Assembly: GCA_017307275.1 (NCBI GenBank)
Contig: JAFKFK010000028.1
Location: 1-64,000, forward strand
Reading direction: 5' to 3'
DNA from: Alphaproteobacteria bacterium
GTDB taxonomy: Bacteria > Pseudomonadota > Alphaproteobacteria > Reyranellales > Reyranellaceae
DNA: 64,000 nt
Shown: positions 37,449-46,685 of the stretch, one piece after another
Layout of the letters: every line of letters starts with the position of its first letter
How positions within the stretch are numbered: the stretch's first letter is position 1
Made by a program: the position numbers and the translations under genes
Notes under the pieces: generated by a model
Seen by the model: the letters and a program-made list of their open reading frames with translations, nothing else
What the model was told of the DNA's origin: nothing
Database searches by the model: none

Positions 37449-38432
37449 ATGAAACTCCGTCGCAGGACTTTGATTGGCGCCGCCGGCGTCTCCCTTTTGG
37501 CTGCCCCGGCGATCGGGCCAGCACGAGCCCAAAGCGATTTTCCCAACAAGGCGCTGAAGATGATCGTCCCCTACCCGCCCGGCGGCGGCACGGACGGGCT
37601 GGGGCGCATTACGGCTCAATTCCTGGGCGAAAAGCTCGGCCAGCAGATCGTCGTCCAGAATATCGGCGGCGCTTCCGGCACCATCGGGTCCGATACGGTG
37701 CGGCGCGCCGAACCCGATGGTTACACCTTGCTGTTCAACGCCAGCCTCTTTGTTCTCGGCAAGACTATCGTGCCGTCCTGCCCCTACGATCCGCAGACGG
37801 ACTTTCGCGCCATTGCCCAAGCGGGCGAAGCGCCGCTGGTTCTGCTCGCCAACAACAACGTGCCGGGCAACGACTATGCCGCGGTCATGGCGGCGGTGAA
37901 GAAGGAGCCGAAGAAGTACTTCTTTGCTCTTTCCTCCGGTGGCTCGGCCGGCCACATCGCGACCTTGGCCTTCCTGAAGCAGACTGGACTGCCGCTCGAC
38001 ACGATCATGTACAAGGGCACGGCGCCGGCAAACACCGACCTGATGTCGGGCGCGGTGCAGTTCTTCATGGACCCCTGGACGGCATTGCTGCCGCTCGCCA
38101 CGTCGGGCCGCGCCAAGGGCCTGTTCGTGACCTCGAAGCAGCGCACGCCGCTGGCACCCAACATTCCGACCACCGACGAAGTCGGGCTGAAGGACTTCCA
38201 TCTGAGCTCCTGGTACGGCGTCTGGGCGCCCAAGGACACGTCCGACGCCGTCGTGAACAAGCTCGCGGGCGCAATGGCCGAAGTCTCCAAGGACAAGGCG
38301 TTCATCGAAAAGACCACGTCGCTCGGCATCGTGCCCACAGCGCGCGGCCCCAAGGAGTTCGCTGCGTTCATCAAGCAGGAAGTCGATACCAACACCGCCC
38401 TCCTGAAGGACGCTGGCTTCAAGCCGGAGTAG
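37449..38432 (+). CDS. tripartite tricarboxylate transporter-type binding protein (Bug/TctC family)
   Basis: 327 residues. The N-terminus MKLRRRTLIGAAGVSLLAAP is a Tat-like or Sec signal with twin arginines. The mature domain opens FPNKALKMIVPYPPGGGTDGLGRI, the Bug signature. Then come VQNIGGASGTIGSDTVRRAEPDGYTL and the C-terminal KEFAAFIKQEV. The family binds carboxylates. TctA/TctB membrane partners are absent here, as is common for orphan Bug proteins. Confidence 0.88.
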   Translation: MKLRRRTLIGAAGVSLLAAPAIGPARAQSDFPNKALKMIVPYPPGGGTDGLGRITAQFLGEKLGQQIVVQNIGGASGTIGSDTVRRAEPDGYTLLFNASLFVLGKTIVPSCPYDPQTDFRAIAQAGEAPLVLLANNNVPGNDYAAVMAAVKKEPKKYFFALSSGGSAGHIATLAFLKQTGLPLDTIMYKGTAPANTDLMSGAVQFFMDPWTALLPLATSGRAKGLFVTSKQRTPLAPNIPTTDEVGLKDFHLSSWYGVWAPKDTSDAVVNKLAGAMAEVSKDKAFIEKTTSLGIVPTARGPKEFAAFIKQEVDTNTALLKDAGFKPE

Positions 38433-38460
38433 TTTTCAGCCTGTTCCCGGACGGCAGCTT

Positions 38461-38480
38461 TCGTCGCCTTGCGGCGACGA
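38461..38480 (+). terminator. hairpin after the Bug-type gene
   Basis: TCGTCGCC and GGCGACGA form a perfect 8-base stem with a TTGC loop 28 bases after the stop. There is no real T tract, so termination is only possible. Confidence 0.35.
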
Positions 38481-38546
38481 TTGCTGGCGCGTACAGCGCT
38501 GCCTTCGCGACTCTCCAGTGGAGCCGTTGCAAGGAGCGAGACGAGA

Positions 38547-38852
38547 ATGGCAGATCCCGACGACGAGTATGTCTACGACGAAGCCTCGGGCGAATGGATA
38601 CCCGCTGCCGAAGCAGCAAGTAAGGCCGCGGTGGCTACTGTCGAGGTGCGTGATGCCGTCGGCAATATTCTGGCTGACGGCGATAGCGTGGTTCTGACCA
38701 AGGATCTGAAGGTCAAAGGTGCAAACCAGACGCTGCGACGCGGCACGACCATCCGATCGATCCGCCTGACAGGAGACCCCCAGGAGATCGATTGCCGCTA
38801 CGAAGGCATCAAAGGTCTCGTGCTGCGCGCCGAATTCGTCCGAAAGCGCTGA
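38547..38852 (+). CDS. PhnA/YjdM-like protein lacking the zinc-ribbon cysteines
   Basis: 101 residues. The C-terminal PhnA domain is well conserved: VRDAVGNILADGDSVVLTKDLKVKG (about 35-59), IRSIRLTGDPQEIDCRYEGIKGLVLRAEFVRK. In E. coli YjdM the N-terminus is a four-cysteine zinc ribbon. Here the matching stretch reads DPDDEYVYDEASGEWIPAAE with no cysteine, while the YxY and EW residues remain. The function of the family is unclear; it is not phosphonate lyase. AAGGAG precedes ATG 38547. It is convergent with glnD. Confidence 0.82.
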   Translation: MADPDDEYVYDEASGEWIPAAEAASKAAVATVEVRDAVGNILADGDSVVLTKDLKVKGANQTLRRGTTIRSIRLTGDPQEIDCRYEGIKGLVLRAEFVRKR

Positions 38853-38867
38853 AAGCAGCCGGGCAGA

Positions 38868-41660
38868 TTACTCCGCCGCCTTCGGGATCGGATCGAAGCG
38901 GGCGTCGAAGTCGCGGATGGAGGCTTCGACGGTTGCCGCGACCTGCTTGAGCTTTTCCTGGTTCACGATCTTCAGGCCGAACAGGTCTTTCACATAGAAG
39001 ACGTCGACCGCACGTTCGCCGTAGGTGGTGATGTGCGCCGAGGCGATCTGCAGGTTGAGACGCGTCAGCGCGCGAGTGACGACATGCAGGAAGCCCGGTC
39101 GGTCGCGGCCGTTGACCTCGATGACCGTGAACGTGTCCGAGGCATTGTTGTCGATCAGCACGCGCGGTTCGACCGTGAAGACGCGATCGCGCTTGGGCCA
39201 GGAAGCGCGCTGGCCGTCGAGTTCGCGCTGGATGTCGAGGCGGTTCGACAGCGCCAGCTCGACGCGGGCGGCCAGTCGCGCCAACCGCTGTGGACCGTCG
39301 AACGGCTTGCCTTCGAGATCCTGAATCCAGAAGGCGTCGAGCGCCATGCCGTTGGCGAGAGTGAAGATCTTGGCATCGACGATGTTGGCGCCGCTGATCG
39401 CCATGGCGCCGGCGAGACGCGCGAAGAGGCCATGCGTGTCGAGCGTGTAGATCGTGATTTCGGTGACGGACCGTTCGATATTGACGCGATGCTCGAAGGC
39501 CAGCGGCTGTTTCTCGCGCTCGGCACGGCGCACCAGCTCGGCCTGGCGTGCCAGAGTTTCGGGCGGGAAGGACAGCCAGTAAGGTGAATAGCCGCGCGCG
39601 AAATGCGCTTCCTTGTCGGCATCGGACCAGCCGGCAAGTCGTCCTGCGACATCGGCCTGGATATGCTTGATGCGCTCGGCGCGGCCACCGGCCAGTGTGC
39701 CGCCCGACAGGACCTGCTCCGTGGCGCTATAGAGCTGACGCAGTAGAGCTGCCTTCCAGTTGTTCCAGACATTGGGTCCGACGGCGCGGATATCGCAGAC
39801 CGTCAGGACCAACAACAGGCGCAGGCGTTCAGGCGATTGCACCAGCGCGGCGAAGGTCTCGATGGTCTTGGGATCCATCAGATCGCGCTGGAAGGCAGTC
39901 CCCGACATCGCGAGATGGTAGCGAACAAGCCACGCAACGGTTTCGGTCTCGGCAGCGCTCAAGCCGAGACGTGGCCCGAGCTGCATCGCCACATCGGCGC
40001 CCAGCACGGAATGATCGCCGCCGCGGCCCTTGGCGATGTCATGCAGCAGCACGGCGAGGTAAAGCACCGGACGCGACAGGATCTTGTGCACGATGTCGGC
40101 CGACAACGGATGGTCTTCCTTCAGCGCACCCGACTCGATGCGCGAGAGGATGCCGATGGCGCGGATCGTGTGCTCGTCGACAGTATAAGTGTGATACATG
40201 TCGTGCTGCGTCTGCGCGACGACACGACCGAAATCGGGAACAAAGCGGCCGAACACGCCGGCCTCGTTGAGGCGCCGCAACGTTGTCTCGGGATCGTGCC
40301 GCGACGTCATCATCTCCATGAAGAGACGATTGGCTTCGGGATCGGTCCTGAGCCGATCGACCAGACGGATGTTCTGGGTGATGAGCCTGAGCGTCGCCGG
40401 ATGAATGTCGAGATCGTTCTCCTGCGCCACATGGAACAGCCGCAGGATCGCCACCGGATCCTTGGCGAAGGCATCAGAGCTCGCGACGGCCAGCCGCTCA
40501 CCGTCGAGACGGAAACCTTCGAGCTGGCGCGGCCGCAAGGTCTGCCAGAGTGCCGCAAGCTTCGGCTTGCGCCGGCGGCTGTCCTCCAGCGCGGCGACGA
40601 AGATGCGCGTGAGATCACCAACTGTCTTGGCGTGAAGATAATAGTGCTTGGTGAAACGTTCGACGCCACGGCTGCCGGGCCGATCCTGATAACCGAGGCG
40701 CACCGCGATCTCGCGCTGGAGGTCGAAGGACAGACGATCGTCGGCGCGGCCGGTCAGATAATGGATATGGCAGCGCACGGTGGCGAAGAAGCGCTCGGCG
40801 CGTTCGAAGTGACGCGCCTCTCCCTTGGTCAGGACACCCTTGGCCACCAGTTCGCCCGGCTCGCTGACGCGATAGAGATACTTGGCGATCCAGAACAGCA
40901 AATGCAGGTCGCGCAACCCGCCTTTGCCTTCCTTGACGTTGGGTTCGACGACGTAGCGCGAGTCGCCCATGCGATGATGCCGCTGATCGCGCTCCGCGAG
41001 TTTGGCTTCGACGAAGTCGTGGCCATCGCCGATATAGAACTTCTGCGCGAAGCCGCGGATCAGCTCGTCGAACAGGTCGCGGTCGCCCCAGAGATAGCGT
41101 GCTTCGAGCAGCGCCGTGCGGATCGTCTGGTCGCGCTCGGCATAGCGCAGGCTCTCGTCGACCGTGCGCGTGGCGTGGCCGACCTTCAGGCCGAGGTCCC
41201 ACAGCAGGTAGAGCATGAACTCGACGATCTGCTCGCCGCGCGGCGTCTGCTTGTAGGGACGCAGGAACAGGAGATCGATATCGGACAGCGGCGCCAGCTC
41301 GCCGCGGCCGTAACCGCCGGTGGCGACCACGCCCAGCCGCTCGGCAGCACTCGGGTTGGCGGCGGGATAGGCATACTGGTCGGCAAAGTCGAACAGGACC
41401 CGGATGATCTGGTCCATCAGATAGGAGGTCGCGATCAGGACTGCCGGACCGTCGTTGTGGAGAGGGCCCGGTTCCTCGAACCGACGGCGGATTTCCGCGC
41501 GGCCTTTGGCCAGGGCGTCGCGCAGCAGGGCGAGGATCGCAGCACGTGGCGGCTCGCCGCCGGCCGGCATGTCTTCGACCAGGGCGGCGAGAGCTTCTTC
41601 CAAGGCACGCCGGCGGACGATGACGCGCCGGTCGGGAATCTGGTCGTAGGGCTTTGCCAT
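38868..41660 (-). CDS. glnD: PII uridylyltransferase / uridylyl-removing enzyme
   Basis: 930 residues, the usual size. The nucleotidyltransferase domain has VVATGGYGRGELAPLSDIDLLFL (Gly115 onward, with the Asp-x-Asp pair at 127 and 129). The HD domain carries LYLAVLLHDIAKGRGGDHS, and two C-terminal ACT domains are visible (TEITIYTLDTHGLFARLAGAM; VIEVNGRDRPGFLHVVTRAL). It senses glutamine and modifies PII proteins. It is divergent from the helix-hairpin-helix gene across 72 bases. Confidence 0.96.
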   Translation of the reverse strand: MAKPYDQIPDRRVIVRRRALEEALAALVEDMPAGGEPPRAAILALLRDALAKGRAEIRRRFEEPGPLHNDGPAVLIATSYLMDQIIRVLFDFADQYAYPAANPSAAERLGVVATGGYGRGELAPLSDIDLLFLRPYKQTPRGEQIVEFMLYLLWDLGLKVGHATRTVDESLRYAERDQTIRTALLEARYLWGDRDLFDELIRGFAQKFYIGDGHDFVEAKLAERDQRHHRMGDSRYVVEPNVKEGKGGLRDLHLLFWIAKYLYRVSEPGELVAKGVLTKGEARHFERAERFFATVRCHIHYLTGRADDRLSFDLQREIAVRLGYQDRPGSRGVERFTKHYYLHAKTVGDLTRIFVAALEDSRRRKPKLAALWQTLRPRQLEGFRLDGERLAVASSDAFAKDPVAILRLFHVAQENDLDIHPATLRLITQNIRLVDRLRTDPEANRLFMEMMTSRHDPETTLRRLNEAGVFGRFVPDFGRVVAQTQHDMYHTYTVDEHTIRAIGILSRIESGALKEDHPLSADIVHKILSRPVLYLAVLLHDIAKGRGGDHSVLGADVAMQLGPRLGLSAAETETVAWLVRYHLAMSGTAFQRDLMDPKTIETFAALVQSPERLRLLLVLTVCDIRAVGPNVWNNWKAALLRQLYSATEQVLSGGTLAGGRAERIKHIQADVAGRLAGWSDADKEAHFARGYSPYWLSFPPETLARQAELVRRAEREKQPLAFEHRVNIERSVTEITIYTLDTHGLFARLAGAMAISGANIVDAKIFTLANGMALDAFWIQDLEGKPFDGPQRLARLAARVELALSNRLDIQRELDGQRASWPKRDRVFTVEPRVLIDNNASDTFTVIEVNGRDRPGFLHVVTRALTRLNLQIASAHITTYGERAVDVFYVKDLFGLKIVNQEKLKQVAATVEASIRDFDARFDPIPKAAE

Positions 41661-41732
41661 ATGCGGCCGATACTACAGGTCCGACCCTGCCCCCTGCCAG
41701 CCCAGGCGGTTTTCGTGTCATAAAGGCGTGCC

Positions 41733-42095
41733 ATGAGGTTTAAAGCTTTCCTCGTCGCCGTGGCGCTGGCTTTTGGCGTGGTGGGTGCAGTTGGGGGTGC
41801 GTTCGCCCAGGGCGCCGGCCGGCCGGCGCCGGCGACCCCCGCGTCCAGTCTGATCGACCTGAACAGCGCCAGCCGCGACGATCTCATGAGCCTGGACGGA
41901 ATCGGCGAAGTGCGGGCCGATGCCATCATCCGGGCCCGGCCGTTCAAGGCCAAGACCGAACTGGTCGAGCGCCGGCTGATCCCCGAATCCCTCTACGAGA
42001 AGATCTCCGACAAGGTGATGGCGCGTCCCATCCCCGGCCAGCCGGCGCAGCCGCCCACCCGGCCGGGACAGCCTGCCCCGCCCAAACGCTCGTGA
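41733..42095 (+). CDS. secreted helix-hairpin-helix protein (ComEA-like)
   Basis: 120 residues. A signal peptide (FLVAVALAFGVVGAVGGAFAQ) is followed by a short linker and one helix-hairpin-helix motif, LIDLNSASRDDLMSLDGIGEVRADAIIRARPF (about 40-71), as in the DNA-binding domain of ComEA. The C-terminus is a proline-rich tail (GQPAQPPTRPGQPAPP). In competent bacteria such a protein binds DNA in the periplasm; competence is not shown here. Its stop overlaps the mnmE GTG. Confidence 0.8.
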   Translation: MRFKAFLVAVALAFGVVGAVGGAFAQGAGRPAPATPASSLIDLNSASRDDLMSLDGIGEVRADAIIRARPFKAKTELVERRLIPESLYEKISDKVMARPIPGQPAQPPTRPGQPAPPKRS

Positions 42096-43438
42096 CCGAC
42101 GCCACGATCTATGCGCTGGGCACGCCGACCCCCTCGCGCGCGCATCCCGGCGCAATTTCGGTCATCCGGCTGAGTGGTCCGCGGGCGGCCGAAGCGTTGG
42201 TCGCCCTCACCGCTAGGGACACCTTGCCCGAACCGCGCCGCATGGTGCTGCGAACCCTGCGCGATCCGCTGAGCGGCGAGGCCATCGATCGCGGCCTGGT
42301 CGTCCGGTTCGAGGCGCCCAACAGCGAGACCGGCGAGCCGATGGCGGAACTGCATCTGCACGGCGGCCGTGCTGTCGTCGGCGCTGCGCTCGACGCTATC
42401 GCCCGATTGGGCTTCTGCCGTCTGGCCGAACCGGGAGAATTCACGCGGCGAGCCTTCGAGCACGGCAAGCTCGATCTCACCGAGGCCGAGGGCATTGCCG
42501 ATCTGGTCGCGGCCGAGACGGCGGCGCAACGGCGGCAGGCGTTGCAGCAGATGGATGGCGCGCTTCACCGGCTCTACGAGTCATGGCGCAGCGCCGGCCT
42601 GCGGGCTCTGGCCCATCTCGAAGCCGCCATCGACTTTCCCGACGAAGATCTGCCGAGCGGTCTCGCCGACGAGGTGCGGACTGCCATCGCAGCGCTGCAA
42701 AAGGAAATCTCGACGCATCTAGAAGACAGGCGTGGCGAGCGACTGCGCGAGGGCCTGTCTATAGCCATCATCGGCCCGCCCAACGCCGGCAAGTCTTCCC
42801 TTTTGAACCTGCTGGCGCGGCGCGATGCAGCGATCGTTTCGGAAACGGCGGGCACGACGCGCGACGTGATCGAAGTGCATCTCGATCTCGGTGGCTGGCC
42901 GGTCGTGCTGGCCGACACGGCGGGCTTGCGCGCCTCGCCGGACGCCATCGAACAGGAAGGCGTGCGACGGGCGAAGGCGCGGGCGGCGACCGCCGACCTG
43001 CGGCTGCTGGTGCTCGATGCATCGGGTGACTGGCACACTGAGATGAAGACGCTGATCGCGGCGACGGAGAACTGGAATCCCGCGGCCGATATCGTGGTTG
43101 CCAACAAGAGCGATCTTGCAACCGTCGAAGATGCCGACGTCGTGGCACTTTCGGCCAACAGGGGCGACGGCCTGCCGTTGTTGCTGACGCGTCTGGAGCA
43201 ATCTGCTGGCAACCTTATGCAGGAAGGTGCGGGCGTGGTGCCGCTCACTCGCGCCCGCCATCGCGAGGCCCTGGTCGAATCTCAGGCCGCCCTTGGCCGC
43301 GCGTTGCTTGCGCCCGAAGTGGCTCTCGCTGCCGAAGACCTGAGGCTTGCCCTGCGCGCCATCGGCCGCATCACCGGCACGGTCCGCATCGACGAGCTTC
43401 TGGATGTGATCTTCCGCGACTTCTGCATCGGGAAGTGA
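42092..43438 (+). CDS. mnmE: tRNA modification GTPase MnmE
   Basis: 448 residues. It works with MnmG to install the 5-carboxymethylaminomethyl group on U34 of tRNA. The N-terminal folate domain opens ATIYALGTPTPSRAHPGAISVIRLSGP. The G1 loop is GPPNAGKS (228-235), G2 TRDVIEV, G3 DTAG, G4 NKSD, and the C-terminus ends FCIGK with the essential cysteine. The start is GTG, overlapping the upstream stop by four bases. MnmG lies one gene downstream. Confidence 0.96.
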   Translation: MTDATIYALGTPTPSRAHPGAISVIRLSGPRAAEALVALTARDTLPEPRRMVLRTLRDPLSGEAIDRGLVVRFEAPNSETGEPMAELHLHGGRAVVGAALDAIARLGFCRLAEPGEFTRRAFEHGKLDLTEAEGIADLVAAETAAQRRQALQQMDGALHRLYESWRSAGLRALAHLEAAIDFPDEDLPSGLADEVRTAIAALQKEISTHLEDRRGERLREGLSIAIIGPPNAGKSSLLNLLARRDAAIVSETAGTTRDVIEVHLDLGGWPVVLADTAGLRASPDAIEQEGVRRAKARAATADLRLLVLDASGDWHTEMKTLIAATENWNPAADIVVANKSDLATVEDADVVALSANRGDGLPLLLTRLEQSAGNLMQEGAGVVPLTRARHREALVESQAALGRALLAPEVALAAEDLRLALRAIGRITGTVRIDELLDVIFRDFCIGK

Positions 43439-43502
43439 CTGCGGGCAGCTCGCCGCCAAACGCGCGGCTAGCACGGCTTTACATCCTGGCTACACTGGCG
43501 GG

Positions 43503-44132
43503 ATGGCCAAGATCCTGCTGACCCGTCACGGGCATGTCGAAGGCATCGAGCCCGCCCGCTTTCGTGGCCGTGCCGAGTTGCCCCTTACACAGGTCGGTGT
43601 AAGGCAGACCGCGGCCCTTGCCGCTCGTATCGCGAGACATTGGAAGCCGGCTGCCGTCTACACGAGCCCGTTGCAGCGCTGCATCGTCACCGGCCGCCAT
43701 ATCGCTGAAGCCTGCGGGACACCTGCCGCCGTCGACGAAGGGCTGGGCGACATTCACTACGGCTCTTGGCAGATGCGCACCCATGCGGAAGTCGAACAGG
43801 AGTGGGCGAACGCTTACCACCTGTGGCGGCGCGCACCTCACCTCGTGCGCTTTCCGGACGGCGAGTCCCTGCAGGACGTCGTGGCGCGTACATCCAACAC
43901 CCTGCGGTTGGTGTTGGAGAAGCACCCCAACGATACGGTGGTGCTGGTGGGCCATGACAGCGTCAACCGCGCGCTGCTACTCCAGCTTATTGACCAGCCG
44001 CTTTCTGCTTACTGGCGGTTTGCGCAGGACCCCTGCGCCCTGAACGAGATCGACGTGCTTGCCGGGGGCGTGGTCCGGGTTGGGCGCATCAACGATGTCA
44101 GCCATCTCGAGAGCCATCTGGACCGGGCCTGA
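43503..44132 (+). CDS. histidine phosphatase family protein
   Basis: 209 residues. The catalytic RHG motif is in KILLTRHGHVEGI (His9). ELPLTQVGVRQTAALA and VYTSPLQRCIVTGRHIA follow, and the second histidine is in DTVVLVGHDSVNRALLLQL. It resembles phosphoglycerate mutase-like or alpha-ribazole phosphatase-like enzymes, but no cobalamin genes are near. Inserted between mnmE and mnmG, it probably shares their transcript. Confidence 0.85.
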   Translation: MAKILLTRHGHVEGIEPARFRGRAELPLTQVGVRQTAALAARIARHWKPAAVYTSPLQRCIVTGRHIAEACGTPAAVDEGLGDIHYGSWQMRTHAEVEQEWANAYHLWRRAPHLVRFPDGESLQDVVARTSNTLRLVLEKHPNDTVVLVGHDSVNRALLLQLIDQPLSAYWRFAQDPCALNEIDVLAGGVVRVGRINDVSHLESHLDRA

Positions 44133-44171
44133 CTGGACCGCGTGGGATCGGGGGGCGTAAAAGGCACCGCC

Positions 44172-46046
44172 ATGCGGGCCTTTTCTTCATATGACGTGAT
44201 CGTAGTGGGTGGTGGCCATGCCGGCTGTGAAGCCGCGGCCGCGGCCGCGCGCCTGGGCGCCCGCACCCTGTTGCTGACCCACCGGGTCGAGACCATCGGC
44301 GAGATGTCGTGCAATCCGGCCATTGGCGGCCTGGGCAAGGGCCATCTGGTCCGCGAGATCGACGCCCTGGACGGCATCATGGGTCGGGCCATCGACCGAG
44401 CCGGCATCCAGTTCCGCACCCTCAATCTGTCCAAGGGGCCGGCTGTGCGCGGACCCCGCGCCCAGGCCGACCGCAAGCTCTATCGGGCGGCGGTGCAGGA
44501 CCTGCTCGCCGAGCAAACCAATCTCGAGATTCGAGGCGACGCGGTTGCCGACATTGTTCTAGATACAACTGGTGCGTGTGCCGGTGTCGTTACCGAGTCG
44601 GGCGATGAAATCGGCGCCAGACGTGTGATCCTGACGACGGGCACGTTCCTCCGTGGCCTGATCCATATGGGCGAAACCAAGATCCCGGCCGGCCGCGTGC
44701 GTGGCAACGGGCGAGACGATGTGGTCGAGCAACCATCGACGGCGCTTGCGCAGACGTTGCACCGCCTTGGCTTTGCGTTGGGACGCTTGAAGACCGGGAC
44801 GCCGGCGCGGCTCGACGGACGTACGATCGATTACGCGTCCTTGGAGCGGCAGGACGGCGATGACCCGCCGCAGCCGTTTTCCTACCTGACGGACCGGATC
44901 ACCACGCCGCAGATTGCCTGCCATATCACGACGACCACGGCGGCAACGCACGAGATCATCCGCGCCAATCTGCACCGCGCGCCGATGTATTCCGGCCAGA
45001 TCGAGAGTGTCGGCCCGCGCTATTGTCCGTCGATCGAGGACAAGGTCGTACGGTTCGGCCATCGCGAGCGCCACCAGATCTTCCTTGAGCCCGAGGGGCT
45101 GGACGACGACACGGTCTATCCCAACGGTATCTCGACCTCGCTTCCCAGCGAGGTGCAGCTCGCCATGCTGCAGACGATTCCGGGGCTGGAGCGGACGACG
45201 ATGCTGCGGCCGGGATATGCCATCGAGTACGACCATATCGACCCGAGGGAGCTTCACCCAACCCTGGAGACCCGTCGGGTTCCGGGCCTCTACATGGCGG
45301 GTCAGATCAATGGCACGACGGGATACGAGGAGGCGGCCGCCCAAGGGTTGATCGCCGGCTTGAACGCAGCGCTCGACAAGCCCTTCACGGTCGACCGTGC
45401 CGACGGCTATCTCGGCGTCTTGATCGACGACCTGGTGTCCCTGGGTGTGACGGAGCCCTATCGGATGTTCACGTCGCGCGCCGAGTATCGGCTCTGGCTG
45501 CGGGCGGACAATGCCGACCAGCGCCTGACGCCGCGCGGTCTGGAGATTGGTTGCGTCGGGGCCCGCCGGGCCGAGATGTTTCACGTGAAACAACGGGCGC
45601 TGGAAGATGCCCGGGCGCTTGCCGGGTCGCTGCGGCTCAGCCCGTCGGTTCTGGCCAAGCGTGGAGTTTCGATCAACCAGGACGGGGTGCCACGTTCGGC
45701 CTTGGACCTGCTGGCCTACCCGGAGATCGACTGGGCACGGCTCGGCGGCCTGTGGCCGGAGCTGACAGGCGTGGCTCCGGAGATCGTCGAGCAACTTACC
45801 ATCGACTCGCGCTACGAGGGCTACCTCGCCCGGCAGCGCCAGGACATCGTGGCCTACCGCCGAGACGAAGCTCTAGAGCTCCCTGCCGATCTGGACTATG
45901 GCGCCATTGGCAGCCTTTCCAATGAGGTCCGGCAGAAACTCCAGAACCACAAGCCCGCGACCCTCGGTCAGGCCGCGCGGATCTCCGGCGTGACCCCGGC
46001 GGCGCTTGTCGCCCTCCTGAAGCACGTTCGCCGCCGGGCCGCCTAG
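44172..46046 (+). CDS. mnmG: tRNA uridine 5-carboxymethylaminomethyl modification enzyme MnmG
   Basis: 624 residues. The FAD motif [23 protein letters not shown] is at about 7-29, followed by the conserved [44 protein letters not shown] and the C-terminal MnmE-binding region. ATG 44172 is chosen, as homologues start a few residues before the FAD motif; a GTG at 44142 would add ten residues. It contains a parS site within its coding sequence. Confidence 0.95.
   Translation: MRAFSSYDVIVVGGGHAGCEAAAAAARLGARTLLLTHRVETIGEMSCNPAIGGLGKGHLVREIDALDGIMGRAIDRAGIQFRTLNLSKGPAVRGPRAQADRKLYRAAVQDLLAEQTNLEIRGDAVADIVLDTTGACAGVVTESGDEIGARRVILTTGTFLRGLIHMGETKIPAGRVRGNGRDDVVEQPSTALAQTLHRLGFALGRLKTGTPARLDGRTIDYASLERQDGDDPPQPFSYLTDRITTPQIACHITTTTAATHEIIRANLHRAPMYSGQIESVGPRYCPSIEDKVVRFGHRERHQIFLEPEGLDDDTVYPNGISTSLPSEVQLAMLQTIPGLERTTMLRPGYAIEYDHIDPRELHPTLETRRVPGLYMAGQINGTTGYEEAAAQGLIAGLNAALDKPFTVDRADGYLGVLIDDLVSLGVTEPYRMFTSRAEYRLWLRADNADQRLTPRGLEIGCVGARRAEMFHVKQRALEDARALAGSLRLSPSVLAKRGVSINQDGVPRSALDLLAYPEIDWARLGGLWPELTGVAPEIVEQLTIDSRYEGYLARQRQDIVAYRRDEALELPADLDYGAIGSLSNEVRQKLQNHKPATLGQAARISGVTPAALVALLKHVRRRAA
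45577..45592. other. parS centromere site 1 (inside mnmG)
   Basis: TGTTTCACGTGAAACA, a perfect 16-base palindrome identical to the consensus ParB binding site. Read in the mnmG frame it encodes FHVK. The ParB gene is 1.9 kb downstream. Confidence 0.95.
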
Positions 46047-46049
46047 GCA

Positions 46050-46685
46050 ATGGCGCCAAAGCAGGATCCCCTGGCGGATGTTTCACGTGAAACACGCCAC
46101 CGCCTCGAAATCTTCGTCGAAACCCTGGAACGCTGGCAAAAGGCCATCAATCTGGTCAGCCGAAACACCATGGATGGTGTCTGGAAGCGCCATATCCTGG
46201 ATTCCGCCCAGGTTGTGCCCCTGATTCCGTCGACGGCCGAAACCCTGGCCGACCTGGGGAGTGGCGGTGGATTCCCAGGCCTGGTCATCGCGGCCATGCG
46301 GCCAGACCTGCGGATCACACTGATCGAATCCGACGCGCGAAAAGCCGCGTTTTTAGGTGAAGTTGGCCGGCGTATGGGGTTGGAAAACCAACCGAAAATC
46401 GCCATTTCCCGTATAGAGGTGGCTCCGCCGGCCGCGGCGGATATCGTAACGGCGCGTGCATTGGCACCAATGAAACAACTACTCCATTGGGCGCAGCGTC
46501 ACCGAAAGGATACCGCTATTTGCCTTTTCCACAAGGGGAAGGGCTGGCAGGCAGAGGTCGAGGAGGCCAAGAAGGAATGGGATTTTTCGCCCGAGCCCAT
46601 CGCCAGCGTAACAGATCGTGACGCCGTCATCCTTCGAATCGGCCCCTACCGAGCCGCCACCTCCGGCGCCCCCTCCGGCTCCTGA
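46050..46685 (+). CDS. rsmG: 16S rRNA (guanine-527-N7)-methyltransferase RsmG
   Basis: 211 residues. The SAM motif is ETLADLGSGGGFPGLVIAAM (about 64-83). LVSRNTMDGVWKRHILDS is the usual substrate-proximal stretch. It starts three bases after the mnmG stop. A parS site occupies codons about 10-15 (VSRET). The last 68 bases overlap parA. Confidence 0.94.
   Translation: MAPKQDPLADVSRETRHRLEIFVETLERWQKAINLVSRNTMDGVWKRHILDSAQVVPLIPSTAETLADLGSGGGFPGLVIAAMRPDLRITLIESDARKAAFLGEVGRRMGLENQPKIAISRIEVAPPAAADIVTARALAPMKQLLHWAQRHRKDTAICLFHKGKGWQAEVEEAKKEWDFSPEPIASVTDRDAVILRIGPYRAATSGAPSGS
46079..46094. other. parS centromere site 2 (inside rsmG)
   Basis: A second perfect TGTTTCACGTGAAACA palindrome, 502 bases from the first. 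It is read in a different frame from the mnmG copy, so the DNA sequence and not a shared peptide is conserved. Confidence 0.95.

Noticed and set aside
39837..41723. 628-codon plus-strand frame opposite glnD
   Set aside because: Antisense to a full-length GlnD.
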